NCBI RefSeq assembly: GCF_003173715.1
Contig: NZ_CP029550.1
Coordinates: 4,325,501 to 4,389,500 of the forward strand
Length of the DNA stretch: 64,000 nucleotides
Direction of reading: 5' to 3'
Source: Methylobacterium durans
GTDB lineage: Bacteria; Pseudomonadota; Alphaproteobacteria; Rhizobiales; Beijerinckiaceae
Below the pieces are notes generated by a model, which searched no databases, was not told where the DNA came from, and saw only the letters and a program-made list of their open reading frames with translations. A program made the translations under genes and the position numbers. Shown in pieces: positions 1-7,742 of the stretch (positions within the stretch are counted from its first letter, which is position 1; every line of letters begins with the position of its first letter).

Positions 1-140
1 TGATAGACCCGGCGCCGGTTGGTCCCGGACGTATCGCCGAACATAAATTCGGCGATCGCATCCGCCCCGGTCATTAGATCCTCAGCGAGCGGCAAGCCGC
101 TCCCGTTCGCACCCAAGGGGCGCGTCGAAACATCGTTCAT
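1..140 (-). CDS. Partial small island protein (5' end only)
   Basis: An open frame on the minus strand starts with ATG at 138-140 and runs off the left edge, giving about 46 residues. It contains MTGADAIAEFMFG followed by NRRRVY, which resembles small DNA-binding-like proteins common in alphaproteobacterial islands and prophages; that family assignment is from memory and unconfirmed. GGAG at 147-150 lies six bases before the ATG. It was probably the next gene after the one at 1916-2566 before the insertion sequence separated them. Function unknown. Confidence 0.5.
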   Translation of the reverse strand, partial: MNDVSTRPLGANGSGLPLAEDLMTGADAIAEFMFGDTSGTNRRRVY

Positions 141-143
141 AAA

Positions 144-150
144 CGACTCC
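144..150. repeat. Target site duplication, left copy
   Basis: CGACTCC directly abuts the left inverted repeat and recurs at 1905-1911 directly abutting the right one. The seven-base match is consistent with a target duplication. On the minus strand it reads GGAGTCG and supplies the ribosome-binding site of the partial gene at 1-140. Confidence 0.75.
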
Positions 151-1904
151 GACACTGTTGGCGAATTCCGGAAGGTAGGGTGCTGGGCGTAGGCTGAGCG
201 TCCCGCTCGGAGGTCGCCCATGTCGCTCCGGTTGCAATCACCGCTCCCACCTGTGCCTGAAGATACCGCTCGCGTCGCCCAGATCGCGTTCCGACGCGGC
301 AATCCCTATCTGCTCCTGCGCACCCGCCTCGGCACCATCTTCGCCGACACTGAGTTCGCCGACCTCTATCCCGCGCGCGGCCAGCCCGCCTACGCACCCT
401 GGCGTCTGGCCCTCGTCACGCTCCTGCAGTTCCGGGAAGGACTGAGCGACCGCCAGGCCGCCGAGGCAGTCCGTGCTCGCATCGACTGGAAGTACCTGCT
501 CGCCCTCGACCTCACCGATCCAGGCTTCGACTACAGTGTCTTGTGCGAGTTCCGCGGCCGGCTGCTGCAGCACGATGCCACCGGACGGCTGCTGGCCCGC
601 ATCCTCGACGCCGCACGCGACCAGGGCGTGCTCAAGGGGCGCGGGCGCCAACGCACCGACAGCACCCACGTGCTCGCCGCGGTGCGCGACCTCAACCGGA
701 TCGAACTGCTGGCCGAGACGCTGCGCGCGGCTCTCAACGCGGTCGCAGCCCTTGTCCCCGACTGGCTGCGCCGGGTCGTCCCATCCGACTGGCACGAGCG
801 CTACGATCGCCGGATCGAGGATGCGCGCCTGCCCACGACCGGCCTCAAACGCGAGGTTTACGTGCTCCAGGTCGGGGCCGACGGCTGCCGCCTGCTCGAC
901 GCGCTGGATGGCGCGGACGCCCCGCCACTCGCTGTCGCCTTGCCATCCGTCGCCGTGCTGCGCCGGGTGTGGGCGCGGCACTTCGCGCGCGCAGGTGACG
1001 GCAGCCCACTTGCTGGGGCCGGCATCCGATTGCGCCCGGTGCAGGGGCGTGGACCCGGTGACCGGATCGAGTCGCCCTACGACGTCGATGCTCGGTTCCG
1101 GGCCAAGTCCGGAACCGACTGGACCGGCTACATGGTCCACCTGACTGAGACCTGCGACCCCGACCTGCCTCGGCTGGTCGTTCACACCGACACGACGCCA
1201 GCCAACGTGCACGAGGCGATGCGCACCGCCGCGATCCATGCCGCCCTGGCCAGCTCGGGACTGCTCCCTTGCGAGCACCTGGTCGACGCTGCCTACGTGA
1301 GCGCCGAGCATCTGGTCACGGCCCGCGAGCGGCATGGCATCGCCCTGATCGGCCCGACGCGGCCGAACCAGAGTTGGCAGATGCGTGAGGAGGATGCGTT
1401 CCAGGTCACCGACTTCGCGGTCGACTGGGAGCGCCACCGCGTGCGCTGCCCCGAGGGGCACGAGAGCACGAGTTGGGGCGCCTACCGGGACAAGGCGAGC
1501 GGACGCCCATTCATCCGCGCGGGCTTCAAGCCCGCCGTCTGCCGCCTATGCCCTGCCAAGCCGCGTTGTACCCGGGCGGCGAGCCGCCGCCTCAGCCTGC
1601 ATCCGCGCGCCGAGCACGAGGCGTTGGCGGCTGCGCGGCAGCGGCAGGAGAGCGAGGAAGGCCGGCGGCTCTACGGGCAGCGGCAAGGCATCGAGGCGAC
1701 GATCGCGCAAGGCGTACGCAGCTTCGGCCTGCGCCGGGCACGCTACCGCGGGCTGGCGAAGACGACCTTGCAGAGCGTGGCGACGGCAGCCGCTCTCAAC
1801 GTCGATCGCCTCGCTGCCTGGCTCTCGCTGCGTCCGCTGGCACCCACGCGCACCTCACGCTTCAAGGCCCTCACGGCATAGCTGTCGAATTCGCCAACAG
1901 TGTC
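151..1904 (+). mobile_element. IS1182-family insertion sequence, intact
   Basis: The element is 1754 bp with one full-length transposase. Perfect 18-bp terminal inverted repeats, gacactgttggcgaattc, lie at 151-168 and, inverted, at 1887-1904. Seven-base direct repeats flank it (144-150 and 1905-1911). It sits in the very short gap between two minus-strand island genes without breaking either. Intact ends, an open transposase frame and an unmutated target duplication suggest a fairly recent insertion. Confidence 0.85.
220..1881 (+). CDS. IS1182-family transposase
   Basis: A 553-residue DDE transposase of the IS1182 type. The N-terminal DUF772-like region covers roughly residues 20-125, with the family-typical stretch LQFREGLSDRQAAEAV. 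The DDE core begins at Asp147 in RTDSTH. A second candidate Asp lies in HLVDAAYV, and the candidate Glu lies in QGIEATIAQG near residue 490. A Cys-rich patch (CRLCPAKPRC) lies before the last segment, as often seen in this family. The frame is intact, so the enzyme may be active. The ATG at 220 leaves only 51 bases between the IS end after the inverted repeat and the start, so its promoter must be in the IS end or outside it. Confidence 0.9.
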   Translation: MSLRLQSPLPPVPEDTARVAQIAFRRGNPYLLLRTRLGTIFADTEFADLYPARGQPAYAPWRLALVTLLQFREGLSDRQAAEAVRARIDWKYLLALDLTDPGFDYSVLCEFRGRLLQHDATGRLLARILDAARDQGVLKGRGRQRTDSTHVLAAVRDLNRIELLAETLRAALNAVAALVPDWLRRVVPSDWHERYDRRIEDARLPTTGLKREVYVLQVGADGCRLLDALDGADAPPLAVALPSVAVLRRVWARHFARAGDGSPLAGAGIRLRPVQGRGPGDRIESPYDVDARFRAKSGTDWTGYMVHLTETCDPDLPRLVVHTDTTPANVHEAMRTAAIHAALASSGLLPCEHLVDAAYVSAEHLVTARERHGIALIGPTRPNQSWQMREEDAFQVTDFAVDWERHRVRCPEGHESTSWGAYRDKASGRPFIRAGFKPAVCRLCPAKPRCTRAASRRLSLHPRAEHEALAAARQRQESEEGRRLYGQRQGIEATIAQGVRSFGLRRARYRGLAKTTLQSVATAAALNVDRLAAWLSLRPLAPTRTSRFKALTA

Positions 1905-1911
1905 CGACTCC
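1905..1911. repeat. Target site duplication, right copy
   Basis: Second copy of CGACTCC, abutting the right inverted repeat and five bases past the stop codon of the minus-strand gene at 1916-2566. Confidence 0.75.
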
Positions 1912-1915
1912 TATT

Positions 1916-2566
1916 TTAAGTACGAAGAACTTGAGCCACCGCCCGAAGCGTCAAGCCGCTAATTGAAGTAGTTTGCACACGATCACCAAATATCTCGCCT
2001 AAAGGACGCTCTGCCTGCCGAATATATAAAAAATCAGCCTTATTAATTAGCCTTGGGGTCTGCGCCACACCGACTTCCGAAAGTGCTTTGATTACTATTC
2101 TTCCGGCTGGATACGGCCCCTCAAATTCGACTTTCAAGCCCGATCTCATGTGCGGCTGCAGCTTCGAGAACGAAGGATCTTTTGCAGCCTCCAACAGCAC
2201 CTCCACGTTGCTGCGTTCGTCCTCTGTCTCCATTAGCTGTGCGAGAGCTTCCGCAAACGACACGCCCTTCGCACTAATTCTGTCAGCGACATCGCAAGCA
2301 CCAAGGTAATGCCCTCCATCTCGCGCTCTTCGGAGTTCGGAATATTTCTGTATTGTCTTCGGAACATTTTTAGCCAAACTACTAGCGTTCACCGCGATGA
2401 GGAGATTTGCAGCATCGATCGGCGTCATCCTCGCTGCATTACGGCCTCTTCCATGATGACTGATAAGGCCCGCTTCACGGGCCGCGCGAGCGTAAACGCT
2501 GACGAAGTTCTCTTCGAGGCCTTCAACCTTGGCCACCACGCGGACGAGATCGCTAATTACCGCCAC
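1916..2566 (-). CDS. Hypothetical island protein
   Basis: A 216-residue protein if it starts at GTG 2564-2566, which has GAGAGG nine bases upstream. A TTG at 2615-2617 would add 17 residues but has a poorer site. No family is recognised with confidence. The N-terminal stretch around VSVYARAAREAGLISHHGRGRNAARMTPIDAA looks like a helical, winged-helix-like region seen in small island proteins. The rest is mixed alpha/beta with no transmembrane segment. Base composition is more AT-rich than the chromosome. It is divergent from the integrase and shares a 115-bp control region with it, so a regulatory or DNA-binding role is possible but unproven. Confidence 0.65.
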   Translation of the reverse strand: MAVISDLVRVVAKVEGLEENFVSVYARAAREAGLISHHGRGRNAARMTPIDAANLLIAVNASSLAKNVPKTIQKYSELRRARDGGHYLGACDVADRISAKGVSFAEALAQLMETEDERSNVEVLLEAAKDPSFSKLQPHMRSGLKVEFEGPYPAGRIVIKALSEVGVAQTPRLINKADFLYIRQAERPLGEIFGDRVQTTSISGLTLRAVAQVLRT

Positions 2567-2631
2567 GGATCGGCACCTCTCGTATGATGTTGTATCGAAC
2601 GAAATTTCTTGCGTCAAGCCTCGTCTGATGT

Positions 2632-2667
2632 AGCTTCATACGAAGCTGCAGCAATTTTTGTAAGCAG
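2632..2667. promoter_or_regulatory. Palindromes in the integrase control region
   Basis: AGCTTC-ATAC-GAAGCT (2632-2647) is a perfect inverted repeat. An overlapping longer-spaced pair, AAGCTGC and GCAGCTT, follows. They lie between the two divergent island genes and upstream of the integrase, so an operator is plausible. No promoter boxes could be assigned. Confidence 0.35.
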
Positions 2668-2681
2668 CTTTGTGAGGAAGA

Positions 2682-4025
2682 ATGGCAACGATCCGAAAGC
2701 GAACGCTTCCAAGCGGTAAGGTCGTTTGGCTGGCGGGATACACCGACGGCGGAGGGGCGCGCCGCTTCAAGCAATTTCCTACCAAGCGGGAGGCGGACAC
2801 GTTTTTGACGCGAGCTCGGAGCGAAGTCGCAGCCGGCAACCACGTGCCGGACCGCGCTGCCAGCACCGTGGACCAGGGCTATGCGCTGTTGATCAGCGCC
2901 CTCGAGATCGACAAAGCGGCCGGCGCCACGCTGCACAATTACCGCGTGTACTACCGCGGCCACGTGCAGCCATTCCTCGGCTCGCGCTTGCTACCGAAGG
3001 TGCATCCGGCAGACGTCGGCGATTGGCTTGAGAAGCTGAGGGCGGAGGGCCGGACCGACGACACCTGCCGGCGAGCTCGCATCGTGCTCGGTGCAATCTT
3101 CGACGAAGCGATTCGCCGGCGCCTCGCCTACAGCAATCCCGTCCGCTCCCTGCGCAGTCGGCGGCGCACGCGCCGAGCCGAGATTCGCGATGCAGAAGAG
3201 AGGGTGCGGATCCCAGAACGTGATGCTGTACGCGCCATGCTCGCCGCTGCTGCCGATTTTGATGCGCTCTTTCTAATCGCCCGCGCGCGCACGGCAGCGG
3301 GCCTCCAGACCATCGACGTGCGTCGCACGTCAGCGCAGCATCCGATCTCGGCGCTGAGGGCGTTTAGGGCCGAGCATCCGGAAGCAGAGACCGAGGCCTT
3401 TCGGCCACCACCTTGGCTTCGGCCCATGTTGGCGACGATGGCCCTAGCAGGGCTTCGGATCGGAGAGGCGAGAGGGCTCGGGTGGCACCGAGTTCGCGCG
3501 GAGCATCTTGAGGTACGCGAAGCGGTCGACCGCTACAATGTCCGGGAGGCAGTGAAGACGGTTGCCGGGCTGCGAAGCATTCCGATCGGTCCGCAGCTCG
3601 CCGCAATCCTAGCGAATTGGCAGGCGGTGAGCGGGCGGACGGATGGGTTGGTCTTTCCGTCCGAGACCGGTACTCCGCTCGGCTATCCGAACATTGTAAA
3701 CCGGCAGATCGCGCCGCTACAGGTCGCCCTCGGCATCGTCAGCGCAGATGGCTCGCCGAGGTGGACAGCGCACAGCTTTCGGCACTTTGCTGTGAGCCTC
3801 TGGATCGATGAGGGCGCCAACATCAAGCAGGTGGCGGAGTGGGCCGGACACGAGTCGCCGGAGTTCACGCAAAGGGTCTATGGCCACCTGTTCAACTCTG
3901 GACGGACGGACCGGCGCGCTGCTACTGCAGGGGAGCTTTCGGTGCTTGGCGACGCACAGCCGGCAACACCAACGCAACACGAGAATGACAACGAAGTAGT
4001 TTCGGCAACGCCGGTAATGGCTTAG
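2682..4025 (+). CDS. int: Tyrosine recombinase/integrase
   Basis: A 447-residue phage/island-type integrase. The N-terminal AP2-like arm-binding region covers about residues 1-55 and the core-binding SAM-like domain about 60-155. The catalytic set is complete: Arg259 (ALAGLRIGEARG), Lys292, His364 and Arg367 in HSFRHF, His390 in AGHE, and the nucleophile Tyr400 in RVYGHLF. An Arg-rich stretch of about 45 residues (roughly 200-245) precedes the first catalytic Arg and is longer than usual. GAGGAAG precedes the ATG. The stop is 15 bases before the tRNA fragment, the expected position for an integrase acting on this attachment site. Confidence 0.92.
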   Translation: MATIRKRTLPSGKVVWLAGYTDGGGARRFKQFPTKREADTFLTRARSEVAAGNHVPDRAASTVDQGYALLISALEIDKAAGATLHNYRVYYRGHVQPFLGSRLLPKVHPADVGDWLEKLRAEGRTDDTCRRARIVLGAIFDEAIRRRLAYSNPVRSLRSRRRTRRAEIRDAEERVRIPERDAVRAMLAAAADFDALFLIARARTAAGLQTIDVRRTSAQHPISALRAFRAEHPEAETEAFRPPPWLRPMLATMALAGLRIGEARGLGWHRVRAEHLEVREAVDRYNVREAVKTVAGLRSIPIGPQLAAILANWQAVSGRTDGLVFPSETGTPLGYPNIVNRQIAPLQVALGIVSADGSPRWTAHSFRHFAVSLWIDEGANIKQVAEWAGHESPEFTQRVYGHLFNSGRTDRRAATAGELSVLGDAQPATPTQHENDNEVVSATPVMA

Positions 4026-4039
4026 TGCATGGCCCAGGT

Positions 4040-4087
4040 CGCCTTCTAAGCGGCAGGTCGTAGGTTCGAGCCCTACCGGGGTCGCCA
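4040..4087 (+). other. Attachment site: 3' fragment of tRNA-Arg(TCT)
   Basis: The sequence runs from the anticodon stem through loop CTTCTAA (anticodon TCT), stem GCGGC, variable loop, a perfect T-arm stem (GTAGG/CCTAC) to acceptor strand CGGGGTC, then G and CCA. No 5' half with GACCCCG is found upstream, so it is not a functional tRNA gene. This is the classic remnant left on the far side of an element inserted in a tRNA 3' end. Confidence 0.8.
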
Positions 4088-4417
4088 CGCTCGGCGTCCG
4101 CGAAAGCTTTCGACCAACCGGTTATTCTCCTCCGGCGGTGCCTTCGGGTGCCCACCCGGGCGGTGGCATCTCGCGCCGGGCCCCACGCAATACGGACAGC
4201 GCGCTGCTAGCGCGCTCTGTCCAATTCGCGTCGTCCAGCCCGGGGGCCACGATGTCGGTCGGCCCTCGAAGACGGCGAGCGTTCGGGCGAGCCGGTCACG
4301 GCGCGGGACGTCGCGGCATTGCCAGGAGGTCAACGCGGCAGACCAAGGTCACATTGACGAGCGGGCCGAAAGCGGGCTCCTCATCGGTCCCGAAGAACCG
4401 CTCGGGAGGCGCTCCAC
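4088..4417. other. Intergenic, no gene seen
   Basis: These 330 bases lie between the island boundary and the isochorismatase-like gene. Open frames here look like shadows. Only a ribosome-binding site (GGAGGCGCTCCAC before the ATG at 4418) is recognised. Confidence 0.5.
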
Positions 4418-5017
4418 ATGACCGATCTGACGACGTTGCGCGATCTCTCGGGGCTCAGCCCGAGCCCCGCCGCCCTCACGGGCTCGGCCCTCGTGATGAT
4501 CGACCTTCAGAACACCTATCGCGAGGGGGTGATGCGGCTCGCGGGCGTCGAGGAGGCGATCCGTGAGGCGAGGGGGCTCCTGGACCGAGCCCGGGCGGCG
4601 GGCATCCCGGTCCTGCATGTCCGCCACGATGCAGGGCCGGGCTCGCCCTACGACGTCACGGCGCCGATCGGCCAGATCAGCGACGAGGTGGCACCGCAGG
4701 GCGATGAGCCCGTGAACACCAAATCCTACCCGAGCTCGTTCGTCGGCACCGATCTTCAGGCACGGCTCGAAGCGGCCGGCGTCAAAGACGTGGTGCTGGC
4801 CGGCTTCATGACGCATATGTGCGTGAACTCGACCGCCCGCAGCGCCTTCAATCTCGGCTTCCGCCCGACCGTCGTGGCCGCCGCCACCGCGACCCGGGAC
4901 CTGCCCGCGCCCGACGGCAGCGTCGTGCCCGCAGCGCAGCTTCAGGCCGCGAGCCTCGCCGCGCTCGCCGATCTCTTTGCGGTCGTGGCACCACGCGCCG
5001 CCGACCTGAAGGACTGA
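4418..5017 (+). CDS. Isochorismatase-family cysteine hydrolase
   Basis: A 199-residue member of the isochorismatase-like hydrolases (nicotinamidase, carbamoylsarcosine amidase and relatives). The catalytic triad is visible: Asp29 in VMIDLQNTY, Lys102 in NTKSYPSSF, and Cys135 in THMCVNSTA. The usual cis-peptide region precedes the Cys (LAGFMTHMC). Length is normal for the family and no signal peptide is present, so it is cytoplasmic. The substrate cannot be told from sequence. poxB starts 87 bases downstream on the same strand, so co-transcription is possible. Confidence 0.85.
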   Translation: MTDLTTLRDLSGLSPSPAALTGSALVMIDLQNTYREGVMRLAGVEEAIREARGLLDRARAAGIPVLHVRHDAGPGSPYDVTAPIGQISDEVAPQGDEPVNTKSYPSSFVGTDLQARLEAAGVKDVVLAGFMTHMCVNSTARSAFNLGFRPTVVAAATATRDLPAPDGSVVPAAQLQAASLAALADLFAVVAPRAADLKD

Positions 5018-5104
5018 GCGCCGGCGCACGTCGCGCGGCGCAGCGGAACACGGCCCCGCTTCGGCGGTTCGCACAGGAGCGCGTGCCGAGCCGGGAGCCG
5101 GACC

Positions 5105-6838
5105 ATGACCATCCGCAACGTCGCCGATCTCGTCGTCGAGACCCTGCAGGACATCGGGGTCGCCCGCATCTACGGCGTCGTCGGCGACAGCCTCAACGCG
5201 ATCACCGAGGCGATCCGGTCCCGCGGCAAGATCGAATGGATCCATGTCCGCCATGAGGAGGCCGGAGCGTTCGCGGCGGGCGCGGAGAGCCAGATCACGG
5301 GCCGGCTCGCCGTCTGCGCCGGTTCCTGCGGTCCTGGCCACGTCCACCTGATCAACGGCCTCTACGATTGCCATCGGACGCGCACGCCGGTGCTCGCCAT
5401 CGCGGCGCACATCCCGTCGCCCGAGATCGGCTCCGGCTATTTCCAGGAAACGGATCCGAAGCACCTGTTTCGCGAATGCTCGCATTATTGCGAGACGGTC
5501 TCGGATCCCGCCCAGCTTCCCTTCGTCCTTGAGAACGCGCTGCGGGCCGCAATCGGCCAGCGAGGCGTGGCCGTCGTCATCATCCCGGGCGACGTCGCGG
5601 TGAAGGATTCGCCCGTCCGCGCGGTCGGGCCCGTGCGCGGCCTCGTCCCGCCGACGCCCATCGTACGGCCGGCCGAGGCGGAACTCGACGCGCTCGCAAA
5701 CCTTCTCAACGGTTTGAAGCGCATCACGCTCCTGTGCGGGCGCGGCTGCGCTGGGGCGCACGCGGAGCTTCTCCGGCTTGCCGAAACACTGAAGAGCCCG
5801 ATCGTACACGCGCTCGGCGGCAAGGAATTCGTCGAGCACGACAATCCCTACGATGTCGGCATGACGGGGCTGATCGGCTTCTCGTCGGGCTACGCGGCGA
5901 TGCACGCCTGCGAGATGCTGCTGATGCTCGGCACCGACTTCCCCTACAAGCAATTCTATCCCTCCGACGCGAAGGTGGCGCAGGTCGATCTCAGGCCGCA
6001 GCAGCTCGGCCGGCGCTGCAAGCTCGATCTCGGAATGGTTGGCGACGTCGCGACGACGATCGAGGCGCTGCTGCCGAAACTCCAAGTGAAGAGCGACCGG
6101 AGCTACCTCGACGCGAGCCTGAAGCACTACGCCAAGGCGCGCGAGGGCTTAGACGAACTCGCCACCGGCCGGCCCGGCCGCAAGCCGATCCACCCGCAAT
6201 ATCTCGCCAAGGTGGTGAGCGACGCCGCCGCGGAGGACGCGATCTTCACCGCCGATGTCGGCACCCCGACAATCTGGGCTGCGCGCTACCTCCGGATGAA
6301 CGGACGCCGCCGGCTCCTCGGCTCCTGGGTGCACGGCTCGATGGCGAACGCCATGGCACAGGGGCTCGGCGCGCAGGCCCCGGACCGGACGCGGCAGGTC
6401 GTTTCCCTGTCCGGCGACGGCGGCTTCGCGATGCTGCTCGGAGACCTTCTCACGCTGCGCCAGGAGAAGCTGCCGGTGAAGGTCGTCGTCTTCAACAACG
6501 GCACGCTCGGCTTCGTCGAGATGGAGATGAAGGCCGCGGGCTATCTCGAGACAGGCGTCGAACTCGAGAATCCGGATTTCGCGGCCGTGGCCCGCGCCGC
6601 CGGCATCCACGCCCTGCGGGTCGAGGACCCGGGCGAGTTGGAGGGCGCAGCGCGGGACGTCTTCGCCCATGACGGCCCGGCGCTCCTCGACGTCGTGGTC
6701 AACCGCCAGGAACTCTCGATCCCGCCGAAGATCGACGGCCAGCAGGTCAAGGGCTTCAGCCTCTACGTGCTGCGGGCGGTGATGAGCGGACGGGGCGATT
6801 CCGTCCTCGACCTCGCCAAGACGAACCTGATCCGCTGA
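5105..6838 (+). CDS. poxB: Pyruvate dehydrogenase (quinone)/pyruvate oxidase
   Basis: A 577-residue thiamine-diphosphate enzyme that decarboxylates pyruvate to acetate and CO2 and passes electrons through FAD to membrane quinone. The three domains are present: the N-terminal PYR domain with the activating Glu in [13 protein letters not shown], the central FAD-binding domain (about 190-340), and the C-terminal PP domain with GDGG and the following Asn pair (SGDGGFAML ... VFNNGTLG). The C-terminus [15 protein letters not shown] matches the lipid-activated tail of E. coli PoxB, supporting peripheral membrane binding. GGGAG lies nine bases before the ATG. With acs and actP elsewhere in the window, acetate formed here could be reused. 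Confidence 0.88.
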   Translation: MTIRNVADLVVETLQDIGVARIYGVVGDSLNAITEAIRSRGKIEWIHVRHEEAGAFAAGAESQITGRLAVCAGSCGPGHVHLINGLYDCHRTRTPVLAIAAHIPSPEIGSGYFQETDPKHLFRECSHYCETVSDPAQLPFVLENALRAAIGQRGVAVVIIPGDVAVKDSPVRAVGPVRGLVPPTPIVRPAEAELDALANLLNGLKRITLLCGRGCAGAHAELLRLAETLKSPIVHALGGKEFVEHDNPYDVGMTGLIGFSSGYAAMHACEMLLMLGTDFPYKQFYPSDAKVAQVDLRPQQLGRRCKLDLGMVGDVATTIEALLPKLQVKSDRSYLDASLKHYAKAREGLDELATGRPGRKPIHPQYLAKVVSDAAAEDAIFTADVGTPTIWAARYLRMNGRRRLLGSWVHGSMANAMAQGLGAQAPDRTRQVVSLSGDGGFAMLLGDLLTLRQEKLPVKVVVFNNGTLGFVEMEMKAAGYLETGVELENPDFAAVARAAGIHALRVEDPGELEGAARDVFAHDGPALLDVVVNRQELSIPPKIDGQQVKGFSLYVLRAVMSGRGDSVLDLAKTNLIR

Positions 6839-6998
6839 GCGGCCTAGCCCGCGGCGTTACGAACGGGGCCGCCTCTCAGGCGATTGGGGCGGTTTGGGGT
6901 GGCCGAGCGGCGCGGTTCTGCGTAGACCGGCAGCCTGACCTTTTAAGAGTTCCAGTCTGGCGCGATATTCGCCCGCCTGACAGCGATGAGCCCTTCCC

Positions 6999-7742
6999 AT
7001 GCGCGTCGGATTGTTCGTGCCGTGCTACGTCGATGCCTTCGAGCCAGAGGTGGGCATCGCAACGCTCGAACTCCTGGAGCGCCTCGGCCTCGACGTCGTC
7101 TATCCCTACGACCAGACCTGCTGCGGTCAGCCGATGACGAATACCGGCTGCCACGCCGAGGCCGCCGCGACCGAAGCGCTCTTCGTGAAGAATTTCTCCG
7201 GCTTCGACCACATCGTCGTGCCCTCGGGCAGCTGCGCCCATCAGGTCCGCGCCCATCTCACCGCGATCCCGCAGACGGACGAGGTCCGGCACGTCCGGGC
7301 GAACACCTACGAACTCGTCGAGTTCCTGCACGACGTGCTCAAGGTCGAGGCGTTTCCCTGGGCCGCGTTCCCCCACAGGGTGAGCTACCACTCGAACTGC
7401 AATGCGCTGCGCGGCATCGGCCACGCCCGTCCGAGCGAGATCAACGCGCCCTTCTTCTCGAAGCCGCTGGATCTCCTCGCCAAGGTGAAGGGGTTGGAGG
7501 TCGTCGAGATCGCGCGGCCGGACGAGTGCTGCGGCTTCGGCGGCACCTTCTCGGTGTTCGAGCCCGCCGTGTCGGCCAAGATGGGCTACGACAAGGTGAG
7601 CGACCATGCCCGGGCCGGCGCGGAATACGTGGTCTCGGCAGATTCCTCCTGCATGATGCACCAGAAGGGCTGCGCCGAGCGCCTCGGCGTGCCGCTTAAG
7701 TTCATCCACATCGCCCAGGTCCTGAACGGAGCTGCCGCATGA
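6999..7742 (+). CDS. lutA: L-lactate oxidation Fe-S subunit LutA
   Basis: A 247-residue (Fe-S)-binding protein of the LutA/YkgE family. It has the two CCG motif sets that mark this heterodisulfide-reductase-like domain, CCGQPMTNTGC near residue 45 and CCGFGGTFS near 180, plus other conserved Cys. LutA, LutB and LutC together oxidise L-lactate to pyruvate. It is the first gene of a tight operon; its stop overlaps the lutB start in ATGA. Confidence 0.88.
   Translation: MRVGLFVPCYVDAFEPEVGIATLELLERLGLDVVYPYDQTCCGQPMTNTGCHAEAAATEALFVKNFSGFDHIVVPSGSCAHQVRAHLTAIPQTDEVRHVRANTYELVEFLHDVLKVEAFPWAAFPHRVSYHSNCNALRGIGHARPSEINAPFFSKPLDLLAKVKGLEVVEIARPDECCGFGGTFSVFEPAVSAKMGYDKVSDHARAGAEYVVSADSSCMMHQKGCAERLGVPLKFIHIAQVLNGAAA

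Larger units (their letters stand above)
1..4087. mobile_element. Right end of a tRNA-integrated genomic island
   Basis: The region is bounded on the right by a 3' tRNA-Arg fragment (about 4040-4087) lying just after a tyrosine integrase gene. Its genes are island-like, and 1905-2680 is visibly richer in A and T than the chromosome that follows. With a plus-strand tRNA target, the element lies to the left of the fragment, so the rest of the island and the reconstituted full tRNA should be to the left of this window. Confidence 0.7.

Noticed and set aside
238..1461. Long minus-strand frame opposite the transposase gene
   Set aside because: Its residues follow the GC-skewed shadow pattern and it has no ribosome-binding site; the plus-strand transposase explains the region.
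4040..4087. Functional tRNA-Arg gene
   Set aside because: No 5' acceptor strand or D-arm is present upstream, so only the 3' half exists here.
4349..6127. 592-codon minus-strand frame opposite the isochorismatase and poxB genes
   Set aside because: Both plus-strand genes have complete active-site motifs. The antisense frame is rich in Arg, Ala, Asp and Gly with no domain.
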